Shown here: positions 51,216 through 61,875 of the stretch, piece after piece | Layout: each line of letters starts with the position of its first letter | Position numbering within the stretch: position 1 is the first letter of the stretch | NCBI GenBank assembly: GCA_035578175.1 | Contig: JAQMRL010000003.1 | Location: 56,032,672 to 56,096,671, forward strand | DNA length: 64,000 nt | DNA from: Catonia carolina | Taxonomy: Eukaryota; Arthropoda; Insecta; Hemiptera; Achilidae | Direction: 5' to 3' | Program-made: the position numbers and the translations under genes | Notes under the pieces: generated by a model | What the model was told of the DNA's origin: nothing | Seen by the model: the letters and a program-made list of their open reading frames with translations, nothing else | Database searches by the model: none

Positions 51216-52634
51216 GAATGTCAGACAGATATTTACACAGCCAAGTCAGATTTCTTAGAAGTCTCTAAATCGCATGCATTTGTCGATAAAAGCCTGTTAC
51301 TGAAGTTTGTTTTTAAAAACCCAGAGATAAAAGTGATAACAGCACCTCCAAAATTTGGTAAAACTACTAATCTAAATATGATTAAAGTATTTTTATCAAA
51401 ACGATCTAAGAATAATAAAAGTATCCAAGAAATATTTAAAAAACTAGATATCTACAAAAAAGAGAGAGATTTTTACGACTATCATTTTGGTCAATATCCT
51501 GTTGTTCATGTTGATTTTAAAACAGATTTTGACATAAGAAGTCATGATGATGCCCTTTATGAGTACCGAAATTCTATTCAAAGAAGTTATATGGAACACA
51601 ATTATCTTATAAACAGTTCTTTTTTAACAGAGCAACAAAGAAACATGTGCAGAGATTGGTGCTATCGACATAAAACAATTTTAAAGAAACATGAAATTTC
51701 ATATGGTCTAAAAAAACTTCCATACTATTTAAATAGGCATCATCATAAACCATCTGTAGTACTCATTGATGAATGTGACTGCGTCACCAAGCTTGCATTA
51801 TTTCGAGTACAAGGAAACTTAGCATTCTCAAACATTGTACGTCTAACAACGAATGTAATGGGATCATTACTTAAAAACAATGAGCATGTACACATAGTAA
51901 TTATTACAGGGGTATCAGACATCTTATCAACAGGGTTTTTATGTTTTGACAACTTACAAAGGTATCGTTTCCTAGACAATCACCCCTTTGTTAATTTTTA
52001 TGGATTTCTGAAGAATGAAGTGGAAAATTTGTTCAATAGAAAATATTTTAATTTAAGTCAAAAGGAACATACTTGCAGGTTATTTGATGGTTACATCTGT
52101 AGAAGTGGACATAATATTGTCAATCCAAATTCTCTTTCACTATTTTTGGAAAACAATAAGTTTGAATCTTACTGGAAAACTACGCAGTACATTTCAAATT
52201 TATTTCGATATGGAAGAATTATAAAGAATATCGATATCCTTTTAAATGGAAAATCGATAGAAATTCTTCCTTACGAAAAAGTATCTGTCCTTGAAATTTT
52301 AGAATTAAAAACTTTGTACCAAAATAATTCGTTACAAAAATATGTGAACACGGATTTGATTTTTTTACATTTAATGGAGAATGGCTATTTAACCTTCAAT
52401 AAGCCAAGTAGAAAGAGAGTTAATGTTGCACAAAAAATTAACAAAAAAACTGTTCACGTAAAATTACCAAATTTAGAGATGAGAGATTCCTTACTTAGAT
52501 TGTACAAAAAATACATTGTTGAGTTCTACAAACCTAATGAAGATATTGAAAAACTTAGCTACTTTGAACTCAAATCGTTTATCAAGAATTTGAAAATTTC
52601 TTTAAAGTATGGAAATACTATTACTACAATCTAG
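51216..52634 (+). CDS. Secreted AAA-ATPase-like protein, exon 2 (P-loop domain)
   Basis: 472 residues open to the TAG stop after acceptor TTTTTTTCTATAG. With exon 1 the predicted protein is 492 residues. ECQTDIYTAKSDFLEVSKSH then AFVDKS precede Walker A APPKFGKT (residues 63-70). Walker B is SVVLIDECD (200-208) with the Asp-Glu pair intact, and ITGVSDILSTGF (about 250) is at the sensor-like strand. FVDKS, P-P-x-F-G-K-T/S and the Asp-Glu Walker B define the AAA-ATPase_like family (PF09820), common in bacteria and also found in some insects. A signal peptide before a P-loop ATPase is unusual. The gene lies inside the last P5CS intron on the opposite strand. No stop or frameshift is seen, so it is probably functional. 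Biological role unknown. Confidence 0.88.
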   Translation, partial: ECQTDIYTAKSDFLEVSKSHAFVDKSLLLKFVFKNPEIKVITAPPKFGKTTNLNMIKVFLSKRSKNNKSIQEIFKKLDIYKKERDFYDYHFGQYPVVHVDFKTDFDIRSHDDALYEYRNSIQRSYMEHNYLINSSFLTEQQRNMCRDWCYRHKTILKKHEISYGLKKLPYYLNRHHHKPSVVLIDECDCVTKLALFRVQGNLAFSNIVRLTTNVMGSLLKNNEHVHIVIITGVSDILSTGFLCFDNLQRYRFLDNHPFVNFYGFLKNEVENLFNRKYFNLSQKEHTCRLFDGYICRSGHNIVNPNSLSLFLENNKFESYWKTTQYISNLFRYGRIIKNIDILLNGKSIEILPYEKVSVLEILELKTLYQNNSLQKYVNTDLIFLHLMENGYLTFNKPSRKRVNVAQKINKKTVHVKLPNLEMRDSLLRLYKKYIVEFYKPNEDIEKLSYFELKSFIKNLKISLKYGNTITTI

Positions 52635-53602
52635 AAGATGTTAAAGGTCAGTGGCTATTAGCCAACACTTTACTTCCTGAATTACAACAGGAAAATTAAT
52701 ACAGGTATGTGGTTAGCAGATTATTACATTATTAGTCAAGTTAAAATTGAATGGCTCCCGCCAGTAATGTTCTAAGCAACACAATTTTCAAAATGGCGTT
52801 TTTATATGTTGGAACGTTCAAATTTACATCCTGAACTAGTGTAGGATATTTCATTTGTTGAAATATCTCAAGTTGGCAGCACTAGGACTGGTGGAATACT
52901 ACCAGTTTCGGACCTCATGTGCAGTAACGTTCTAAGCATTCAAGGATGTCCGCTTCGCTGCGCTTTGGTCTGTCACCATCTGATATAGATTGGCTCACCC
53001 TTTTAGAGTTGTAAAAACATTGCAAATGACTGTTGTTTATAACGTTGTTGCAATTTAAAATTATTGACTTCGGCAATAACTTTCTTATAACTTTTAGTAA
53101 AATTATAATACTTAATTTCATGACTAAGAAGACCATTTACTACATACTTCACTAAAAAAAATATTTATCTATTATTATTATTATTCAATAATTTGTTTTT
53201 ATTGTCTTCTGAAAAATTTCAATTTGTCGCTTGGAAGGTTACTGGTGGGAGCCATTTAACTGTATTTTTAATCAAATTTGTAAACACATACATAGTGTAC
53301 CTGAAATGATTAGGAACTTTTGCTTTTAACTTAGTTGTAACAGAACAGCATTCTGTTGCCTATTATACATTATATAAGAATACTGCATTTGTTTTAGACC
53401 ACTGATTAAAGTTATTTATCTGTATTTATCTGTACTTATTTATCTTATACTTGTTTTTGTATTAGGTATATGTGCACATGCACATACAGAGTTGAAATTA
53501 TCTTATTTACTCACTCTGCACTAATACACGCGTAATCAATATTAACAAAAATGTTACCCTTTATCTGAAAAATGAATTAAAAAATAAAGTTTAATTTCTT
53601 AC
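52635..53602. other. 3' flank of the AAA-ATPase-like gene within the P5CS intron
   Basis: Contains two similar stretches, ATGGCTCCCGCCAGTAATGTTCTAAGCA near 52751 and GCAGTAACGTTCTAAGCATTC near 52920. Poly(A) site of the plus-strand gene not identifiable. No other feature seen. Confidence 0.45.
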
Positions 53603-53698
53603 CTAAACCAAATCTGAAACCATCAGCAAATCTTGAACTTGCATTGTGGAATACACATGCACTGTCTACATCACGTTGGAAAACTCTGGCTCTTTCAG
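53603..53698 (-). CDS. P5CS: Delta-1-pyrroline-5-carboxylate synthase, penultimate coding exon
   Basis: 96 nt, phase 2 in, phase 1 out: [20 protein letters not shown] then [12 protein letters not shown], joining in frame to AEVGIST of the last exon across a 9.19-kb intron. DSACVFxNASxRFxDGxRFGLG is conserved in P5CS. Acceptor GTTTGTTTCAG, donor GTAAGA. Earlier exons were not found up to 64000, so the preceding intron is at least 10.3 kb or contains exons too short to recognise. The start of the first codon (Ala or Ser) is in the preceding exon. Confidence 0.95.
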
Positions 53699-53744
53699 CT
53701 GAAACAAACCACACAATAATAATTTATATTGGTATATTTATTTG

Positions 53745-54792
<1,048 letters not shown>

Positions 54793-54964
54793 AAAAAAAA
54801 TTAAACAACTGGTTATAAATTTTTATAATAATTTTTTAATAATTAAAGACTAAAACGAAAAATTTAAAGATTACTCAAAAATTGAATTAAAACAAAAAAT
54901 ATGATCATAAACAATGTGGATTAAAAACAAGTCTCTTTGCCTGTTCCAACTTCAAACTTGATAG

Positions 54965-55066
54965 TCTGCTATAAGACTTATAGCAGACCTCAAAAGAAAT
55001 GGGCATCCTAATTTCTTTATTATACTTAGTATAGTAAAGAAATTAGGATGCCCATTTCTTTTGAGG
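54965..55066. repeat. Two adjacent hairpins, the larger with 38-bp arms
   Basis: 54965-54987 is a perfect palindrome (TCTGCTATAAG, A, CTTATAGCAGA). Directly after it, 54988-55025 and 55029-55066 are reverse complements with one mismatch (CCTCAAAAGAAATGGGCATC outermost) around a 3-nt loop. No coding potential. Confidence 0.9.
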
Positions 55067-55229
55067 TTGCCTGATACCAAATTGTTCAATTGGGTTGTAG
55101 GCCCCTAAGTAAATACCTGGTTGGATGTTTAATCATCTGGTAGCAGCAATTACTTTTACTACACCATGCCTAAACCGACTATAACTATTATTACTATAAC
55201 CGACAAAATCATAACGGACAGGGTATGGA

Positions 55230-55690
55230 ATACATTCTTATTAATGCAAATTCCATTAAATGATAACAAATTACTAACAACACCTTATCACGGTCTAATT
55301 ATGTCTTATGTTTGGTATACTGTACTAGTGTGGAATAATTATTTATGGGGTAATATGGAAAGAGTTTTTAAAATTCCGAAAAAAACAATTAGGTGTAAGT
55401 AAGGTGGGAGCAAAACACCTGACCTCATGCAGATCATTATGCCTATTTCAGGAGCTTCAATTGCTTACAGTCCATTCTTTGTAAATTTTTGAAGTGATAT
55501 ATGTAGTATGTAAAGCAAAACACGTTTTTAAAGAATTAAAATATTCACAATCACAACATGGTTACTACGTTGCTAATCACAGCACTATAAATTGTTTGAA
55601 CTGAAACTTACCTAAATGCAATGAGGAAATGCATTAACAAACTATCACAAACTTTAAAATGTTTCAGTATTCTGTAATTGTTTAAAGGTG
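55230..55690 (+). mobile_element. Jockey-like LINE fragment J1, copy 5
   Basis: NDNKLLTTPYHGLIMSYVWY then VLVWNNYLWGNMERVFKIP match J1 copy 1 closely; the later part (HNHN and tail) is broken by stops and indels. Confidence 0.8.
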
Positions 55691-55707
55691 ATACGGTATT
55701 CTGGTTG

Positions 55708-55904
55708 ATTCCGCCGACTGATAAGAATTTAAAACTGTTTGAAGAATGGACGGTGTCTAAAATTCAATCAAAAGTTTTCTTCGGTGATGTAGTAAATTAA
55801 ACGAACGCGACACTTATTTACATATCACCGAAGAAAACTTTCGATAGAATTTTAGACACCAACCATTCTTCAAACAGTTTTAAATTCTCGTCAGTCGGCG
55901 GAAT
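55708..55904. repeat. Inverted repeat with arms of about 81 bp
   Basis: The left arm starts ATTCCGCCGACTGATAAGAA and the right arm is its complement ending CTCGTCAGTCGGCGGAAT; the arms stay near identical through AAACTGTTTGAAGAATGG and TTTTCTTCGGTGAT. The 35-nt spacer includes AACGAACGCGACACTT. No ORF. Confidence 0.9.
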
Positions 55905-55914
55905 TTGAGATGAA

Positions 55915-56010
55915 GGTGAATAATGAAAAGAAATTAAAAGAATTTGGTAAGGAAATAAATGAGAGGTTAGACAAGACTGAGAATAGAATGGTAGAGCTTA
56001 ACAATAATTT
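55915..56010 (+). other. Short coiled-coil-like reading frame, unknown
   Basis: MKVNNEKKLKEFGKEINERL then DKTENRMVELNNNF reads open into the left end of the TTAA-flanked element at 56014. A similar charged, Asn/Glu/Lys-rich frame is at 57888-58118. It could be part of a retroelement Gag-like gene; no family assigned. Confidence 0.3.
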
Positions 56011-56654
56011 TAACCCTTTACTTGGCAACGATGGTGTAGTATACGTAGTTTTTAAAATTATTTATTAATCCACTGTTTTTGTTCATGATGTTTGATTAGG
56101 CACTGTACAATATATTATACATAAAACAAAACTTGGAAAGTGCTACCATCTGTGTTGAAGTCATTATACTATTTCTAGCAGCCATAATATTGGCTCTTTT
56201 CATGTTGCTCTTTTTAAAAACATTTTAGGTTATGCCGTGCGCGCTACTCTAATTTCTAGTATAAATTTGGTTTACTCAAGACAAATTGAAGGCAAAGTGG
56301 TAGTAATTGAAGAATTTAAAGCCAGGTAAATTTTACACGCATTTAGTATTTATATTTACGATAATTTAGGTATGTAAACATGATTTGAAAATTGTGTATA
56401 GTATTTTATACAACGCCAAAAACTCCTCACTTTTAGAATGAAATTGTATGTATGTGATGGTATACATTACCAACAACCGCAACATTCTACACTATGATTA
56501 TAATGCATATTATTTTATACATAACAAGTAGGAGGCCTACTTTTTACTCTAAAACACAATGTATCAAAATATTTGGTATTTTTTTTAGAATATTATGCTT
56601 TTTTTTAATAAACAAAATTTATAAAATAATATGCATTTTTGTTTTCTCTTTCAG

Positions 56655-57365
56655 ATGTCAAAGAAAAAGCCTTTTACTACAAGAGCTGAACAAATGTTAG
56701 ATTTAATAATACCTCCAGCCAATTTTGGGTCAGAATCATCAGACTTTGATGAGAAAGAAAAAGTGATATCAAAATTGAAAAATATGCTTGATAACAATGT
56801 TGTGAATAATGATGACAACCTGCACATAACTGATAAATAGACGGACAATGGAAATAAAATTTTGGTCACGAAATGGGTAAATACTAAGTGTGTCACCAAT
56901 TAAAAGATATTCAAAGGATAAGACAATTCAAAAAAATGTTCAGAGCCCGGAAATTATCCATGAATACAATAGCCACATGGGAGGTGTAGATCTCTCTGCC
57001 ATGTTAATTGTATAGGACAAATTTTAAACCTCAATAAATGGTAGCCTATAGGCTTTGCCACTTTACTTCCAATTTTTGGATATTGCAGTTAATGGTTTTC
57101 ATATTGAAGATATTTTGCAGCATGCACCCCCAATGAAAACCATTACAGTAAAAAGTTCCGGATTGTTTATCCAATTTATTATATCAAAAAGGTAGGCATG
57201 GAAGACCATCATCGGTCAATAAAGAAAAGATAACACTGACCAGGAAACCAGTGGTGCCCACATCAGAAGCTGAAGTTCGATACTATGGAATCGGTCATTT
57301 CCTGTTCACCAAAAAATGCAGCGGTGCACTTTTTGCAAAAATGGACAATTAGTAGTGTACTTCAC
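56655..57365 (+). pseudogene. piggyBac transposase pseudogene
   Basis: Frame 1: MSKKKPFTTRAEQMLDLIIP then PANFGSESSDFDEKE (N-terminus). After stops, pieces of the C-terminal half: ILVTKWVNTKCVTN (TKW/DxK region), HEYNSHMGGVDL-like sequence, RKPVVPTSEAEVRYDGIGHF and a Cys-rich end CTFCKNGQT. HMGGVDL and the terminal Cys cluster are piggyBac signatures. The catalytic middle is largely deleted. Confidence 0.8.
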
Positions 57366-57563
57366 AAAATGTAATTTAAATTTGTGTTTTACCAAATCAC
57401 AAATTGCTTTTTTAGTTTCCGTAATAAGTAGACAAAAAAAGTTCAATTAGTGAATTTTTAATATTTTTAGTTCATTAATTTTTTTAAAAATACGTTTTGT
57501 ATGTTTTTTATTATATTGTAGTTTATTGTAATTAAATTTTAGCTAATATAACTAATTTACAAA

Positions 57564-57708
57564 CAGTTTTTTTACTTTTGTATGTACAATCCTTATTACC
57601 TAATGTTTGGAAATGTATAGTACATATATTATACAACAGTTTTTTACTTTTGTATGTACAATCCTTATTACCTAATGTTTGGAAATGTATAGTACATATG
57701 TTATACAT
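57564..57708. repeat. Tandem duplication, 73-bp unit, two copies
   Basis: Unit CAGTTTTTTTACTTTTG ... GTATAGTACATATATTATAC (57564-57636) repeated at 57637-57708 with two differences. Confidence 0.93.
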
Positions 57709-57887
57709 GTAGGTAACTCTTAGCCTGTTTACTGCAGTATGTGGCAATGTGAAGTATAGTATACACTTACCAAACTCACCCCTAAATAAACCTAGCCTTA
57801 ATTTATTTTATTACTATCATTTCTAATTAATTGACATTCAAACAGAAAAAAAGTTGTGAAGATATTTTTTTTAGCTTCAGATAGGGA

Positions 57888-58118
57888 GTGCCAAGTAGAG
57901 TTAATGAAACAGCAGCTGATTTGAATCAAAAGTTTAGGCAAATTAATAACAACGTAGATAATCAAGGTCATGAGTTTAATCTTAATCTAATTGAAGTTAA
58001 AGATGAGTTAGAGAATAAAGTTTCAAATATACTAGCATCTGTAGATAATGAATTACAAAAAGTTATATCGGACAATAGTGAAAACTTAAACAATAGGTAT
58101 AGTCCCTTGAGGTTTTGA
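57888..58118 (+). other. Coiled-coil ORF of unknown origin
   Basis: 76 codons, starting at GTG or upstream: RVNETAADLNQKFRQINNNV then ELENKVSNILASVDNELQKV. Predicted helical heptads. Lacks a Kozak-supported ATG or splice sites that would identify a gene. Likely transposon-derived. Confidence 0.3.
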
Positions 58119-58254
58119 AAAATTGCAGGCATAAGCCTGCCATTGCTGACCAAAATTCAATGTTGCAGAAAAATAAAATTTCCTGTTAAAAATTAATTTT
58201 TATTGTGTTCATAAAAAAAAGAAATTGTTCTTACACTAAAAATATTCAAAATTG

Positions 58255-58440
58255 ATTATATTAGTTTATTTTAAAGTAGCATCGACAGCTTGATCATTAG
58301 CAACTACTGTGGGTTTTGGTACCTTAACGGTGGTTTTAAGGTGTTAAAATTTTCAGACTCTAGCTGGGAAGCAAACCCCGTACCTTTCATTTCATAGGCT
58401 AGTGCGTTAGTCGCTATCTAAACGCCACGGAGGCAGTTTC
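58255..58440 (-). mobile_element. tRNA-derived SINE family D, copy 2
   Basis: Minus strand: head CCTCCGTGGCGTTTAGATAG and B-box-like GGGTTTGCTTCCCAGC, and the same 3' body (plus strand TAAAGTAGCATCGACAGCTT) as 47930. Confidence 0.75.
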
Positions 58441-58610
58441 AAAATACATTATTCCATTAATTTTTGTTTAAAAGATTTTTTTGGAAATGTTTGGTTATCT
58501 GGACGTTGGCACTTTATGCATAACTTATGGATGTCCGGAAAACCGGATGTTTTCACTACATAAAATATGTTGACGGCCTGTTTTCCAGACATTGCTACTG
58601 AAAGGGTTAA

Positions 58611-59723
58611 AATAAAATAAATAATGGAACTTCATGTTTGTGATGTAAAAGTCCTACTTTATGCCTAAGTTTTATAATTTTTTTATTTCCTGGTGCAGGT
58701 GGTCCATTCAGTTGTTTTAATTTTGTATATTTAGTTGTTCAGTGTTTTGAATGAACTTCAACATTGTGATTTGCTTAACGCTTCAAATGTTGAAGTCTTT
58801 AAACATTAACGAATGTTTTCTTTAATGCTGAAGTATTTCAGTGTTGTACATTATCATCAGTACCTCACTATTTAGTTATATGAACAAAATAATTTAATAC
58901 AGAAATACTATAAATAATTGAAAAACATAACAGTTACCTTATTTTGAATGAAATTAAAAGGTCTATTTTAAAATTGAATATAAAAATTAAGAAAAAAAGC
59001 ATTTCTACAATAGCATTCGTCTAGTGGGAAGACAGAGGGCTACAGCACTGAGTAACCGCAAGTTAATTTTCTCAATATTGTGGTGAGTCTCTTGGGAGCA
59101 ATAAGAATTGAATGTTATTGAGAGAAGGCATAAATGGAGGGAATGAAAGGAAGTGTTAGTGAGGAAGATAGAAATATTTTAGAAAATAGGAAGAAATGAG
59201 CGGAATGGTATAAGTGGGTGGGTATACTTGTATTGACTATTGAATATCAACGCTTTTATTCTTTCTGCCAATCTCTCCTTTCTTCCACTCATTTAAAAAA
59301 ATTGAATTAATTTTTAGGTTGTTTATTTTTTTACTTTTTCACTATTGTACATAATAATTAAGTTTATATTGAATAATATTTTCTTTACTTTTCTACTTTT
59401 TAGATTTTGTGGAATTATTTATTTACATTATATAATTTGTAATCCTGATGAAGAAAAATAAAATGTTCAATATTATTTAGAATAATAACAGAAATTATGT
59501 TATTAGTATTACATTGTTTATCAATCAATTTATTATAAAGTGAAAATATTCAAGTAACAAGGAGAATGGATATCAAAGACTTTAATTAAAAAAAAATAAA
59601 ACAAAAACAAATGATAAAAATTAGAACAGAGAAGTTAAATACAGCATACAAATTAACACATACTACATAAATAAAAAGTAAAGTCTTTCATTGAATAAAA
59701 AAATTTAGCACTGTTAATCAGTA
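58611..59723. other. Nothing recognised
   Basis: AT-rich stretch; only short repeats such as CTTCAAATGTTGAAG. No ORF of note. Confidence 0.5.
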
Positions 59724-60480
59724 GTGAAGTTAAATGAAGTGAAGGAAAAATTTGGCGCAGGAATAAAAATTCAAGGAGAAACAAAAATATTGAGATTCTC
59801 CAATGATATAGTAGTATTAGCCGAAACAAAGAAAGAACTAGTGGATATCCTGAACGGAATGGATGAGATTATGAGAAAGGATTACTTCATGAAAATTAAT
59901 AAGAACAAAACAAAAGTGTTGCGCAGCAGCAAGACTGGTTTGGAAGAGATGGGAAATTTAAAAGTACACAATGAAAACAAACAGGAAGTTGGGGAATTCT
60001 GCTATTTAGGAAGTAAAATAACAGAGGATGGTAGTAGCACAAGTAGGATTACTCAAGCTAGAAAAGCCTTTGAAATGAAAAACAGCTTATTGACTACAAA
60101 CGTTGACTTACAGATTAGGAAAAATTTCTTAAAACACTGTGTTTGGATTGTTGCAATATACAGGAGTGAAATGTGGGTGATAGGGGCTGTAGAAAGGAAG
60201 AAGATAGAACATTTTGAAATGTGTTGTTATAGGAAACGTCAAAGATTAGGTGGGTGAACAAAATAAGTAATTTAGAGGTTCTAAGGTGAGTTTTTTTTTT
60301 TCGTTTAACGTCCGACTGTTCTGCAATTACTACTAATGCAGATGGTGAATGATGAAATGATTTTTTGTAACGTATGAAAAAATGCCGTGCCTGGATGGGA
60401 TTCGAACCCAAGACCGCATGATCTAAGGTAAGTGGATGAAAAAAGAAGTACTGGTAACACAATATAAGTTGACGATGGTC
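59724..60480 (+). mobile_element. RTE-like LINE fragment, family T, copy 1, interrupted by SINE A
   Basis: 177 open residues (59724-60257): ILRFSNDIVVLAETKKELVD (a degenerate form of the YADD strand, here FSND), KINKNKTKVLRSSKTG, GEFCYLGSKITEDGSSTSRI, and IEHFEMCCYRKRQRL. It then continues, out of frame and past the SINE, as VDEKRS. The same family is on the minus strand at 63606-64000. Confidence 0.88.
60280..60432 (-). mobile_element. SINE family A, copy 3, inserted in LINE T
   Basis: Imperfect duplication TCTAAGGT(G/A)AG at 60280-60290 and 60422-60432 flanks a minus-strand SINE with B-box GGGTTCGAATCCCATCCAGG, the family A body and an A-tail (plus strand TTTTTTTTTTTTCG). Confidence 0.85.
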
Positions 60481-60879
60481 AGCGAGAGTAAGACTGGACT
60501 ATGCGAGGGGGTGAAAGTGCTACTATATGTGCTTTTCTAAATACATCATAGCGACAGCTCTAACCATGACATCATGTTGTAGTTTTACTCTTACATTGAT
60601 TTATTATGTTTACAACTAAGTTGTTTTATTAACATCCCATTGTATTAACTCCAAGCTAACGTTTGTTTTTTGTTTTATATTTAGTAAAGAACACTATTAA
60701 AATTTAAAAAGTAAGTAGTACCTGAGTTACAGGCCAAATAATAAATTTACTTAAAATATTTTACTTGAGAAACAATAAATAAAACTGGTTATTATTGGTT
60801 GAAATAAAGTATAACAAAATGAAATATGGACATCTGGCCTAATCTTATTCAGTAGAATTTTAACTGCAGTTAGAATTTT

Positions 60880-61075
60880 AGATCAAGTGGTAATTTACCA
60901 AAAAACTATTTTAAATTTTCTGTTAGTCTTTAATGTAGAAACAACTTAAAAATATTTTGGACAAAAAATACCATCGAGTTTAATTTGATATATAGGCCTA
61001 CTTTTCAAAAAAATATTTCCACAATTATTTTTAGTATTCTCAATACAAAATTGTGAATAAATTCATTTAAATTTA
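60880..61075. repeat. Direct duplication, unit 1
   Basis: AGATCAAGTGGTAATTTACC through CAATACAAAATTGTGAATAAATTC is repeated at 61688-61875 with a few per cent to ten per cent divergence, same orientation, 806 bp apart. Confidence 0.88.
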
Positions 61076-61687
61076 AATACTGTATGCTGTGCATACAGTA
61101 TGTGTGGCACTATGCATATTCCCCAAACACCATTTGTTCTTTAGGCTCACTTGCCAGCCCCAAAGCAAATCTCAGAGTTGTTATAAAAATGTATGAGCTA
61201 TAAATGTGAGTTAAGAAATCTTACAAACAGTAATAAAATAGAAAAGTTGTCCAAAATTTAACATTAATTGCACAGAAAGAATATTAAAAAAAATTATTTA
61301 AAAAGCCCATTATAGAGCATCTATAGGTAAGAAGCAAAATTCAACTGAAGAAGGTAGATGAAGGTTAGGCATAAAAAGGTATGGGTTTGAGAAAAATATA
61401 ACAAAAAACCAAATGCTCCCATCTTTTAGCGAATTATCTGATCCTTTTTATTTTGGGACCTATTTATATTATTAATAAATAAATATATTTATAGTCTAAT
61501 GACTGTTGATTCAGTGAATTTTTTAACTAGTTCACTATTATTCTTAATGTTAAGTTACAGTAGGTAAAAACTACAGTAATATTAAGCTACATTGTTTTTT
61601 AATGTTAGTTAATGTTAAACTACAATAGACTACTCTAGCTAATACAATAGATTACAATAGACTCTAGCTACAATAGACTAACTAATA

Positions 61688-61875
61688 GATCAGGTGGTAA
61701 TTTACCAAAAAACTATTTTAAATTTTCTGTTAGTTTTTAATGTAGAATCAACTTAAGAAAAGAATTTTGTACAAAAAATACCAATGAGTTTAATTTGATA
61801 TATAGTTTTAAAAAAAATATGTCCACAATTATTTTTAATATTCTCAATACAAAATTGTGAATAAATTCATTTTCC
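61688..61875. repeat. Direct duplication, unit 2
   Basis: Second copy of 60880-61075. Immediately before it (61600-61687) is a degenerate tandem array of CTACAATAGACTA-like units. Confidence 0.88.

Larger units (their letters stand above)
56014..58606 (+). mobile_element. Decayed piggyBac element with TTAA flanks
   Basis: TTAA at 56010-56013 and 58607-58610. The left end CCCTTTACTTGGCAACGA and the complement of the right end CCCTTTCAGTAGCAATGTC agree at about 12 of 17 positions. It contains piggyBac transposase remnants on the plus strand (56655-57365). A SINE D copy and a coiled-coil ORF also lie within these limits, so the right boundary is less certain than the left. Confidence 0.65.
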
